DNA of 64,000 nucleotides. It comes from an uncultured Oscillospiraceae bacterium (lineage in GTDB: Bacteria; Bacillota; Clostridia; Oscillospirales; Ruminococcaceae). This document shows, one piece after another, positions 54,354-61,753 of this stretch. The stretch covers positions 1 to 64,000 of the forward strand of contig UQDG01000009.1 of assembly GCA_900539695.1 (NCBI GenBank). Reading direction: 5' to 3'. A program made the translations under genes and the position numbers. Position 1 is the stretch's first letter; every line of letters begins with the position of its first letter. The notes under the pieces were generated by a model that was not told the origin of the DNA, searched no databases, and worked only from the letters and a program-made list of their open reading frames with translations.

Positions 54354-56297
54354 TTAATCCTCATACGGGCCGTGGTGGGGGCCGAAGATGGCACGCTTGG
54401 TGTTGATGATGCCCTTGTAGGCGGACTCCGGCAGGTTATCCCGCAGCCAGTTGCGGGCGTGACGGCGGCGGCTGTTGGCGTAGGGGCCGTAGATGCCAAA
54501 CAAATGACGCTTGGCCGCAAAGCCGGCAGCCGCGCTGGAAGCCCCCCAGAAGGTGGTACAGTCAAACACGCGAGCCAGCGGGCGGATCATGCCAGTGGCA
54601 TAGGCCTGCATGGTGTCATTGCGGATCACAGCATAGTCGCGGCTCATGACGACGGCCGGGTAATAACCGGCAGCCTGGGCAACAAACGGGTAGACACGCT
54701 CAATGGCATGGCTGATGGTACCGTCCTGGGGCAGCGGCTCGGGCGGGAAATCCGTATGCTGCCAGCCGTGGTCGAACAGCGGGGCCAGCGCCTTGGGGCG
54801 GAACCAGAATACACTGCCGTAGGGCGCAATGGGCGATTCCTCGCCCGCAATGGGCACATCCAACTTGAGTGTCTCTTTCAGCAGCTTTTTGGTGTTCTCG
54901 AAGTTGGGACCCCAGCCGCCGGAACACATATTCATGAAGTAGAGGCCATGGGCTGGGAACGGCGGGCAGAGGATGCCAAGGTACGGGTCATTCTCGAACT
55001 CGCAGAGTATGTTCAGCACATGGGCGGCATTTTTGCAGACGTTCTCGTTGCAGACATAGCCGAAGCTGGAACCTACGCTGCCTGGCTTGGTCTGGATGGC
55101 CTTTTTATCGTGCATGAAGCAGGCGTAATCATAACCGCGCAGCTGCGGGGCCAGGTCGCAGAGGAACGCACCCACATCGCGGCCGCGATTTTCCACCACC
55201 TGCACGGTGACGCTGTGCAGAGGTAGGGCAGCAAAGGCCTTTTCGATCTTCTCTTTTTTGCCGGGTTCGTTGGTGGAGATGAACACGTCCGTCTCCGGCG
55301 GGAACTTGGCGGCAAAGGCCATACTCTGGTCCAGCATATCCATAAAATAAAGGTGCATGGCCAGGGCGATCCTGCGGTTGGCGCGGATCTCCTCGGCCTG
55401 GGCCTTGTTCTGCACCGTGGGCTGGATGATGCGGGTCAAACCGAGGTTACGGGTAAACTCATGCGGGTGCATGGTGCGGATCATGTTTTTCCAGATGAGG
55501 TCCAGCGGATAATCCGTTTCATCCCGCAGGTAAGCGTACAACTCCTGCACCGGCTCACCGGCCGTATCGTTCAAGTAGGCTTCCAGCGTGTGCATAAAGC
55601 TGCGGCGCTTGAACAGCGGGCACTTTTTCTCCCGCAGCAGCTTGGTCGGGCAGACCAGCAGCGGATAGTCAGTGAAATCTTTCAGGTCATCGGTCTTGAC
55701 ATAGACATCCCACTTAAAACCGCGTTCCTCGAACTGCTTGGTAAAGACAGCCTCGTACCGCTGGACGGAATCGTTGTAGTCGGCGATCATGGGCATGTTG
55801 TCCCAGTACTGCTGCAGTTCCGGGCTTTTTACAAAACGCTGGCGGTAAACGATGAAGTGGGACTGGATATGCACCGGCAGATAGCTATAGATGTGCTTGC
55901 CCTTGAAAGGATTGGACTTGGCGCCGTGGTGGATGGACAGGCCCCAGAAGTCGAGATCCTGATTCTCGGCCATGGCGTCAAACATCTCTTTCAGCGGACG
56001 CACGGGGCCCATCAGGGTAGAGTTGGTCATGACGATCTCGTCAAACTCAGACAACTTATCCCAGCCGTAGGAATCCAGCGCCGTTTTATAGGCCCAGACA
56101 TCCAGGCCCTTGTTCTCGCGCACGATGATGTTATCTGTAAACTGCGAGAAGGCCGCGCGGCCCTGGGCGCTGAGTTTGCCGTTGCAGACCACGACCAGGT
56201 CGGTCAGGTTTTTTGCAAGATCTGCGAGGTAGTAGGTAATAAAGTCATCTACATCGCCGTTTTTCTCGTAGAAAAAGAAAATGCCTAATCGTTTCAT
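54354..56297 (-). CDS. RgpF-like rhamnan synthesis F family protein (two-domain)
   Basis: A 647-residue protein with two related halves. The first has RENKGLDVWAY (61-70), and the second has VENRGRDVGAFL (368-379) followed by RGYDYACFMHDKKAIQTKP and CSGGWGPNFENTKKLL, the PF05045 core. No membrane segments or signal peptide are evident, so it acts in the cytosol or at the inner membrane face. It overlaps the epimerase gene by 4 bases. The RgpF family acts in rhamnose-glucose polysaccharide assembly; the sugar used here is unknown. Confidence 0.87.
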   Translation of the reverse strand: MKRLGIFFFYEKNGDVDDFITYYLADLAKNLTDLVVVCNGKLSAQGRAAFSQFTDNIIVRENKGLDVWAYKTALDSYGWDKLSEFDEIVMTNSTLMGPVRPLKEMFDAMAENQDLDFWGLSIHHGAKSNPFKGKHIYSYLPVHIQSHFIVYRQRFVKSPELQQYWDNMPMIADYNDSVQRYEAVFTKQFEERGFKWDVYVKTDDLKDFTDYPLLVCPTKLLREKKCPLFKRRSFMHTLEAYLNDTAGEPVQELYAYLRDETDYPLDLIWKNMIRTMHPHEFTRNLGLTRIIQPTVQNKAQAEEIRANRRIALAMHLYFMDMLDQSMAFAAKFPPETDVFISTNEPGKKEKIEKAFAALPLHSVTVQVVENRGRDVGAFLCDLAPQLRGYDYACFMHDKKAIQTKPGSVGSSFGYVCNENVCKNAAHVLNILCEFENDPYLGILCPPFPAHGLYFMNMCSGGWGPNFENTKKLLKETLKLDVPIAGEESPIAPYGSVFWFRPKALAPLFDHGWQHTDFPPEPLPQDGTISHAIERVYPFVAQAAGYYPAVVMSRDYAVIRNDTMQAYATGMIRPLARVFDCTTFWGASSAAAGFAAKRHLFGIYGPYANSRRRHARNWLRDNLPESAYKGIINTKRAIFGPHHGPYED

Positions 56298-57133
56298 AGC
56301 TGATCCTTTGCAAGAATTTGTTTGATTTTGGTCGCGTCGCCCCAGGTGCCGGGGCTGTCATACGGGCGGTCCGGGAAGGCACCGTAGTCCAGCTTGATCT
56401 TGTAGTTCTTATCCCGCAGGAATTGCTCGACCCGGTCGGCCAGGCTGCGGGGCTCGCCGGTGCAGACGTTGATGATGCCGTTGATCTCCTCCTGCACGCT
56501 GGCAGCGACGATCATGTTGGCAAGCTCATCCACATCGATGAAGTCATAGAGGTTTTTGCCGCTGGTGAACGGGAAGGTCTTTTTGCCGTCCAGTTCGGCC
56601 TGAGCCAGTTTGGCAAAGATGGAACTGCCGTGGGCTTCGTCGCCGGTGATGTAGTAGGCGCGCAGCCAGTGCAGCTTGCAGGGGCTGCCGTCCAGCGAGA
56701 GCATCAGGCTTTGGCGCAGGGCGTTTTTGGCGATGCCGTACTGGCTTTGGGGCTTGCAGGGGGTGCTTTCGTTGATGGCACCCTCCCAGTAGCCCACTTC
56801 GTGCATAGTACCCATGACGCTTAAATCTTTCAGGCCGCCTGCCACCAGGTCGTTCAGGAATGTGACGTGGGCGGACAGGTCCTTCATATGGGCCGGAGAG
56901 TTGTGGCGAAAACCGTCCCGCCAGGCCAGGTGGATGCAGATGTCCGGGCTGCCCACCTTGCGGTAGATTTCCTTGTCACCGCTGAAGATGGGCACATCGC
57001 AAAACTCCGCCCGCTCATCCACGCCTTTAAAAGAGAAGTCAGACGCGATGACCTTGCAGCCGCGATCCAGCGCATTTTTGACAACGTGGCGGCCGATATA
57101 TCCGGCGGCGCCGGTAACCAGAATCGTTTTCAT
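56294..57133 (-). CDS. NAD-dependent epimerase/dehydratase family protein (extended SDR)
   Basis: A 279-residue protein with the Rossmann motif TGAAGYIGRH (residues 7-16), a His-Leu-Ala strand (CIHLAWRDG), the YxxxK site in QSQYGIAKNAL, and a DFIDVDELANMI substrate region. The catalytic Ser/Thr is in SVMGTMHEVGY. It is likely a nucleotide-sugar epimerase or reductase for the operon. The ATG at 57133 has GGAGG upstream and overlaps the preceding glycosyltransferase by 4 bases. Substrate unknown. Confidence 0.88.
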   Translation of the reverse strand: MKTILVTGAAGYIGRHVVKNALDRGCKVIASDFSFKGVDERAEFCDVPIFSGDKEIYRKVGSPDICIHLAWRDGFRHNSPAHMKDLSAHVTFLNDLVAGGLKDLSVMGTMHEVGYWEGAINESTPCKPQSQYGIAKNALRQSLMLSLDGSPCKLHWLRAYYITGDEAHGSSIFAKLAQAELDGKKTFPFTSGKNLYDFIDVDELANMIVAASVQEEINGIINVCTGEPRSLADRVEQFLRDKNYKIKLDYGAFPDRPYDSPGTWGDATKIKQILAKDQL

Positions 57134-58161
57134 GGCAGTTTCCTCCTGCGGTTTTTCGGGCGGTTGGCCCACAGTTCATACAGGCGTTGCAGCCGCAGGT
57201 TGTACAGCAGCAGTGCGCCGGTCTGCTTTTTATGGTGCTTGGCTTCGTGCCAAAGATCCAGCGGCGGGGCCGGGTAACGGGCCAGCACACCGCGTAAAGT
57301 GCGCCAGCCGTGGCGGCGCAGCGCACCGGGGGCTTTGGCATCTGCCAGCTGGTGCATCAAAAAGGTGATAGCCTGGGCGCGGCGGTCGTTCCAGACGGCC
57401 GCGCGGGCAGCTTCGGGGCTGCGGGCCTGAATGGCCTTATACTCGGCTGCCATCCAGCGGTCCAGCACGCCGATGCGCCCCTGCAAAGCCTGTACGGTCT
57501 GGCACTGGGAGGTGCTTTGCCCACTCTCGAAATGGCGGTAGACAGGCTGCGGCAGGTAGTGTACTTTGTCGGTGCGGGCATAAAGTCCGGCGTTGAAGAT
57601 GAAATCCTCAAGGCCATAGCGGCAGTGCTCGTCAAAGCGCAGATTGCCGATGGCCGAGCGGCGGTAGAGGGCATTCCAGACGAATTGCGGGCCGCTGTTT
57701 TGCAGGAACTTGCGGTAGTCGCCGTCGGCGGCCAGGTCACAGGCCGTGCCCGCCGGGTGGGGCTGCGGGGTCTCGGTGCCGTCGGGGCTGATGTGGATCA
57801 GCTCGTAATCGGCACGGACGATGTCAGCGCCGGTGTCCTCCGCCTTTTGCAGCAGCAGGGCCAGCGCACCGGGCAGCAGCAGATCATCGTCGTCGCAGAA
57901 GGTCACATACATGCCCTCAGCGACGGAAAGCCCCCGGTTGCGGGCGGCGCAGATCCCGGCGTTTTTCTGGGTGATGACCTGGATGCGGTCGTCCCGCAGG
58001 GCCAGATCGTGGCAAAGGCCGGGGGTGGCATCGGTGGAGCCGTCATCGACCAGCAGCACCTCCAGCCCGGCAATATCTTGGGTAAGGATGGACTGCACGG
58101 CAGCCCGCAGGGTGGATGCCGCATTGTAGATGGGCACGATCACACTGATACGCGGCGGCAT
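57130..58161 (-). CDS. Glycosyltransferase family 2 (GT-A)
   Basis: A 343-residue enzyme. The GT-A domain runs PRISVIVPIYNAASTLR, LLVDDGSTDATP (nucleotide-sugar binding), NRGLSVAEGMYVTFCDDDDLL (DxD-type metal site) and stops near residue 230. The basic C-terminal third contains KNRRRKLP. No membrane segment is seen. The ATG at 58161 (PPRISV) has AAAGGAG upstream; a TTG seven codons earlier has none. It probably adds one sugar to the surface polysaccharide. Confidence 0.88.
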   Translation of the reverse strand: MPPRISVIVPIYNAASTLRAAVQSILTQDIAGLEVLLVDDGSTDATPGLCHDLALRDDRIQVITQKNAGICAARNRGLSVAEGMYVTFCDDDDLLLPGALALLLQKAEDTGADIVRADYELIHISPDGTETPQPHPAGTACDLAADGDYRKFLQNSGPQFVWNALYRRSAIGNLRFDEHCRYGLEDFIFNAGLYARTDKVHYLPQPVYRHFESGQSTSQCQTVQALQGRIGVLDRWMAAEYKAIQARSPEAARAAVWNDRRAQAITFLMHQLADAKAPGALRRHGWRTLRGVLARYPAPPLDLWHEAKHHKKQTGALLLYNLRLQRLYELWANRPKNRRRKLP

Positions 58162-58185
58162 AACGTCCTGCACTCCTTTCAAAAT

Positions 58186-59916
58186 TCATTTTTTCATTTT
58201 GGCGTAAAGCCGGTCATAGGGCAAGGGCAGCGGGGCCAGGCGCTTTAGAAAGCCGATCTTCCACCGGGCAACGGAGAGGTCCTGCTTGGCCTGGTTTGCG
58301 TGGGTGAGATAATAACCGACCTTGCGCGGCGTGGCCAGCGGGTAGACGCCGCCATCCTCGACGGTCAGGTCGCCCAGCAGGGCGGTCTCCCCTGCCGTAG
58401 GCTGGCCGACCAGCCGCAGAAAAGGCGCGATGGCAGTCTGCGGCGGGATAGCGAGGGTTTGCAGAAACGACTTTTGCCAATCCTGCGCAAAGCGCAGGAT
58501 TCCCTTTTGCAGCGCGTCCAGAAGCGGCGTGGGCGGCTGGGAGGCCTGCTGGACGGTAATGGTTTTATCGGTTTGGGTGTAACCAAGGGTCGCGCCCACA
58601 TCCTCGGAAATCAGGCGTTCCAGCATGGGCTGGCCTGCCCAGTAGAGCAGCGGCGCGGGTCGGCCGTCGAATAGAAAAACGGCGGTCTCATCTTCGCGCA
58701 AGCGCCCGCGCAGTCGGTCGTCACAAGAGAGCTGACAGCCATGCAATTTTATATTGCACACAGCCTGTAACAGCATCTGGGTTGTGCCGCCGCTGCCGAT
58801 GTCCACAAGGATGTCCCCTGCCTGCAGGTTTTGCCGGGTGAGGTAGGCGGACACGGCGGCGGCACTTTGGGGCGTGGCCAGCGCTTGCAGCAGCGGGCGG
58901 GCGGTATCGGGTCCATGCTTTAAATCATAGGATTTTTCTTGCAGGTCCATCGGGCAGGCGGTACCGCAATAGGCGGCGATCTGCGCACCGGTAAGGGATT
59001 GGCGCGGCAGAGCGGCCAGCAGCAGATCCCACCGGTGCTGCGCCAATAGAAGCGGGCACAGGCTGCGGCGGGAGACCTGCAAGTAGGCGGTCTGCTCCTG
59101 CGGGTACAAAAGCGCGTAGACCTGGCGCATCAGGTACATATCCCGCGCCAGAAAGTGGATTTTGGCATTGGGGTGCTGCTGTTCCCAGGCATGCAGCCAT
59201 TGGCAGTAGGCTACAGCCAGCGGACCGAGAGTGGCAAAGCCAAGGCGCTCGGCCTCGGATTCGATGCCCGGCAGACGGTTTGCGGTGAAAGCCGCCACCG
59301 CACCGGCAGGCAGGCTTTCCCGCGGGACCTCCTGCGTGGGAAGGTGCCAGCTGCGGATGCCGGCCAGCGCCGAACCGGCAACATCCGCCCGCCAGTTGTC
59401 GCCAATAAAAAGGACCTCTTTTGCCTGCGTCTGCGTTTTTTGCAGAAACAGGCGGAACAGCTTGCCGCTGCGCTTCTGCACGCCGTAATCGGCCGAGACG
59501 AAGCCGCCATCGAAAAAGTCGTAGCCGCACTTGGCCAGCATGGCGTCCAGCTGAACCTTGGGCAGGTACATGTCGGAAATATAGTAAAGCCGTTTACCCT
59601 GGGCATGCAGGGCGCGGGCGGCTTTCAGCACCGGCAGGTTGGGCACAGCGCAGGCGATCTCAGCGGCGCATTCTGCCGCCGGGTCGTATCCGGCCAGGCA
59701 GGGGCGGGCATAAATTTCCGCCAGAGTCACTTCCCCGCTTTTGGCGGCACGGGCTTCGGCCTCGGCCTGGATGCGGGCTTTGGCGAAGTCCGCGCCCAAC
59801 AGGGCGAATAGGTCGGTGGGGCGGGCCACATCGCGCTTAAGGAGCGTATCAAACACATCAAAGGCCACCACCGGGTACAGCGCAGCCTTGTGCAGGATCG
59901 TTTCAGTCAGTTTCAT
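58186..59916 (-). CDS. COG5610-like HAD hydrolase with large C-terminal domain
   Basis: A 576-residue protein. Residues 1-210 form a HAD phosphatase domain: AFDVFDTLLKRD (nucleophile Asp20, acid Asp23), YYISDMYLP (motif II Ser), KRSGKLF (Lys) and IGDNWRADVAG (acid motif). Residues 250-570 belong to the region seen in COG5610 polysaccharide-cluster proteins: HFLARDMYLMRQVY, QVSRRSLCP and ILVDIGSGGTTQM. The second domain's activity is unknown. The start ATG overlaps the preceding glycosyltransferase by 4 bases. A role in sugar phosphate processing is inferred from context. Confidence 0.83.
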   Translation of the reverse strand: MKLTETILHKAALYPVVAFDVFDTLLKRDVARPTDLFALLGADFAKARIQAEAEARAAKSGEVTLAEIYARPCLAGYDPAAECAAEIACAVPNLPVLKAARALHAQGKRLYYISDMYLPKVQLDAMLAKCGYDFFDGGFVSADYGVQKRSGKLFRLFLQKTQTQAKEVLFIGDNWRADVAGSALAGIRSWHLPTQEVPRESLPAGAVAAFTANRLPGIESEAERLGFATLGPLAVAYCQWLHAWEQQHPNAKIHFLARDMYLMRQVYALLYPQEQTAYLQVSRRSLCPLLLAQHRWDLLLAALPRQSLTGAQIAAYCGTACPMDLQEKSYDLKHGPDTARPLLQALATPQSAAAVSAYLTRQNLQAGDILVDIGSGGTTQMLLQAVCNIKLHGCQLSCDDRLRGRLREDETAVFLFDGRPAPLLYWAGQPMLERLISEDVGATLGYTQTDKTITVQQASQPPTPLLDALQKGILRFAQDWQKSFLQTLAIPPQTAIAPFLRLVGQPTAGETALLGDLTVEDGGVYPLATPRKVGYYLTHANQAKQDLSVARWKIGFLKRLAPLPLPYDRLYAKMKK

Positions 59917-60806
59917 GGCAGGTAGGGTGTTGCGGGGCGGAAACGCACCCCCGCGAAGAATCCTTTCCAAATAATGCCGATGCGCCAGGCTTTGCAGCCC
60001 TGGGGGCTGCAAAGCACCTGCGCAGTGTGCCAAGCGTCTTTGGCCAGCAGCCACAGCCAGCCGCGCAGGCCCTCGCGCCGGTACAGTACCACGTCATTAC
60101 GGTAAAAATAGCGGTAGCGCTCCCACCGGGCGGGAACGTCGGCGGCAATGTTGACGATGCCGGGGTTCTGCATGGCATGCACGACCCGGCTGGCCGGGAC
60201 CACGTAGCACGGCTGTGCCCGGGAAATACGGCGGGTGTACTCCCAATCGTCGGACCAGATGAAGAACTCGGCGATGGGCAGGCCGTACCGGCGCACGGTC
60301 TCGGTACGCAGAAACAGCGAAACAAAACTGCCCATGACCGCCGGGATGCGCTCGCCGTCAAAACCAGGCAGGTCTTTGTAGGGTGTCACTCGCTGCAGGT
60401 TCATGGGCTGGTCAGTGCCGTCTGGCGCCAAAGCACGGCTGGAAAGCCAGCCGTATTGGCCTTGCAAGTTGCGGTCGGCCTGTAAAAAGGCTTCCAGCGC
60501 CGTGGGGGTGGGCAGCGTGTCGTCGTCCATGAGCCAGAGGGCATCGTACCCGGCAAGGGCAGCCTCCCGCACGCCGTAGGCGAAGCCCCCTGCCCCGCCC
60601 AGGTTTTTGCCGGTGTTGCGGTAAACAAGGTTGGGCAGGGCCATTTCGGCCACAGCTTCGGCGGTGCCGTCGGTGCTGGCGTTATCGACCAGAAAGATGG
60701 TCAAATCCTGCGCGGTCTGGGCGGCAAGGGCCGCCAGGCATTGGCGCAACAGCGGCAGGCGGTTGTAGGTCACCACCACCGCCGCAACAGAAAATCGTTC
60801 AGTCAT
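59913..60806 (-). CDS. Glycosyltransferase family 2 (galactofuranosyl/rhamnosyl transferase-like)
   Basis: A 297-residue GT-A enzyme: VAAVVVTYNRLPLL, FLVDNASTDGT, NLGGAGGFAYGVREA (68-82), LWLMDDDTLPTP (metal-binding DDD at 94-96) and FIWSDDWEY (catalytic-acid region). The GGAGGFAYG block resembles GlfT-type galactofuranosyltransferases and rhamnosyltransferases. It overlaps the DUF4422 gene by 8 bases and the HAD gene by 4. Confidence 0.88.
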   Translation of the reverse strand: MTERFSVAAVVVTYNRLPLLRQCLAALAAQTAQDLTIFLVDNASTDGTAEAVAEMALPNLVYRNTGKNLGGAGGFAYGVREAALAGYDALWLMDDDTLPTPTALEAFLQADRNLQGQYGWLSSRALAPDGTDQPMNLQRVTPYKDLPGFDGERIPAVMGSFVSLFLRTETVRRYGLPIAEFFIWSDDWEYTRRISRAQPCYVVPASRVVHAMQNPGIVNIAADVPARWERYRYFYRNDVVLYRREGLRGWLWLLAKDAWHTAQVLCSPQGCKAWRIGIIWKGFFAGVRFRPATPYLP

Positions 60807-61569
60807 CTTTTTTCGGGAAAAATTTACGTTTTAAGAACTGGGTGCCCTTGTGCAGCCAGTTCTGGTGCTCCATATACACGATGTCCAGCTCTTCGTAGCT
60901 GATGTTGTTGGTGATGAGCCAGGCGTCAAGCAAACGCTCACTGACGAAGCCGAAGACGCGGCGGTCGTTGGTGGAGTAGCCGGTCATGTCCAGTTCCCGC
61001 TCCAGCTCAAACAGGATGTCGAACAGCCAGGTGCAGTAATGCTGCAGCAGTTCCCGCTTCATCACAAACATATTAAAGTGATGGCCGTGGGTCTTGGACA
61101 TATACATGTCGTAGGCCGGCAGATACTCCGGGCATTTGCGCTCGATGATCGCCCGGGTGACGGTCAAGTCCTGCTTGTGGTGGGCGTGGATGTACTGGGT
61201 GTAGTTCGTCTCGATGAAATAGTGGCGCTCCTTGGGCAGCACCACGTTGGTGGTGGCCAGGATGGCGCACAGTTCCTCGTGGCTGATGACCCGGCGCTTT
61301 TTGGCATCGAAGATGCTTTTTTTGCGGCTGGCAAAATAGCGGCGATAATGCACGATACCGATATAATCGGAATCGATGTTGTGCGCCGCCCAGTACAGGC
61401 CGGTCAGCTCACAGAAATTGGCGTTGCGCTCCGAGATATTTTCGCCCGTATCATCGCCGATATAACCGCAGGCCGGGTGGATGGCATGGCCCATCTGCAC
61501 CGGCAGATACATAGGATCGTCCGGCACCCAGTAAGGCTTATGTGTTGCTACAATGATCGTTGTCTGCAA
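60799..61569 (-). CDS. DUF4422 family protein (probable glycosyltransferase)
   Basis: A 256-residue protein with the DUF4422 series: TIIVATHKPY near the N-terminus, HPACGYIGDDTGENISERN, YIGIVHYRRYF, HFNMFVMKRELLQHYCTWLFDIL and FVSERLLDAWL. These occur in capsule and exopolysaccharide clusters and are taken as glycosyltransferases. I start it at TTG 61569 with GGGGAG 6 bases upstream; an in-frame ATG 132 bases earlier overlaps the promoter. First gene of the operon. Confidence 0.86.
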   Translation of the reverse strand: MQTTIIVATHKPYWVPDDPMYLPVQMGHAIHPACGYIGDDTGENISERNANFCELTGLYWAAHNIDSDYIGIVHYRRYFASRKKSIFDAKKRRVISHEELCAILATTNVVLPKERHYFIETNYTQYIHAHHKQDLTVTRAIIERKCPEYLPAYDMYMSKTHGHHFNMFVMKRELLQHYCTWLFDILFELERELDMTGYSTNDRRVFGFVSERLLDAWLITNNISYEELDIVYMEHQNWLHKGTQFLKRKFFPKKDD

Positions 61570-61673
61570 AGTGGTCTCCCCGCTTCGTTGCAATACGGCC
61601 GGGCGTTCGTGCACACGGCCTTTCCCTATCTCTATACTTTCTTTTTTTAACTTTTCTATTATACTAAAAACAT

Positions 61674-61701
61674 AGTATAGCGCATTTTTGGCGGAATACA
61701 A
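61674..61701 (-). promoter_or_regulatory. Promoter for the polysaccharide operon
   Basis: Minus strand: -35 TTGTAT (61696-61701), 16-base spacer, -10 TATACT (61674-61679). A second TATAAT lies about 20 bases downstream without a good -35. The leader to the TTG start is about 100 bases and T/A-rich. No other promoter is evident in the next 9.6 kb. Confidence 0.65.
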
Positions 61702-61753
61702 GTTACAGAACGGTTAAGTTTTTGTATAAGGACGGCTGTACGCCCTGCGCGCG

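Noticed and set aside
51898..61569. Polysaccharide cluster as a recent horizontal island
   Set aside because: No transposase, integrase, tRNA end or repeat borders it, and by eye base composition resembles the neighbours apart from a somewhat AT-richer first gene. Transfer cannot be supported from this window alone.
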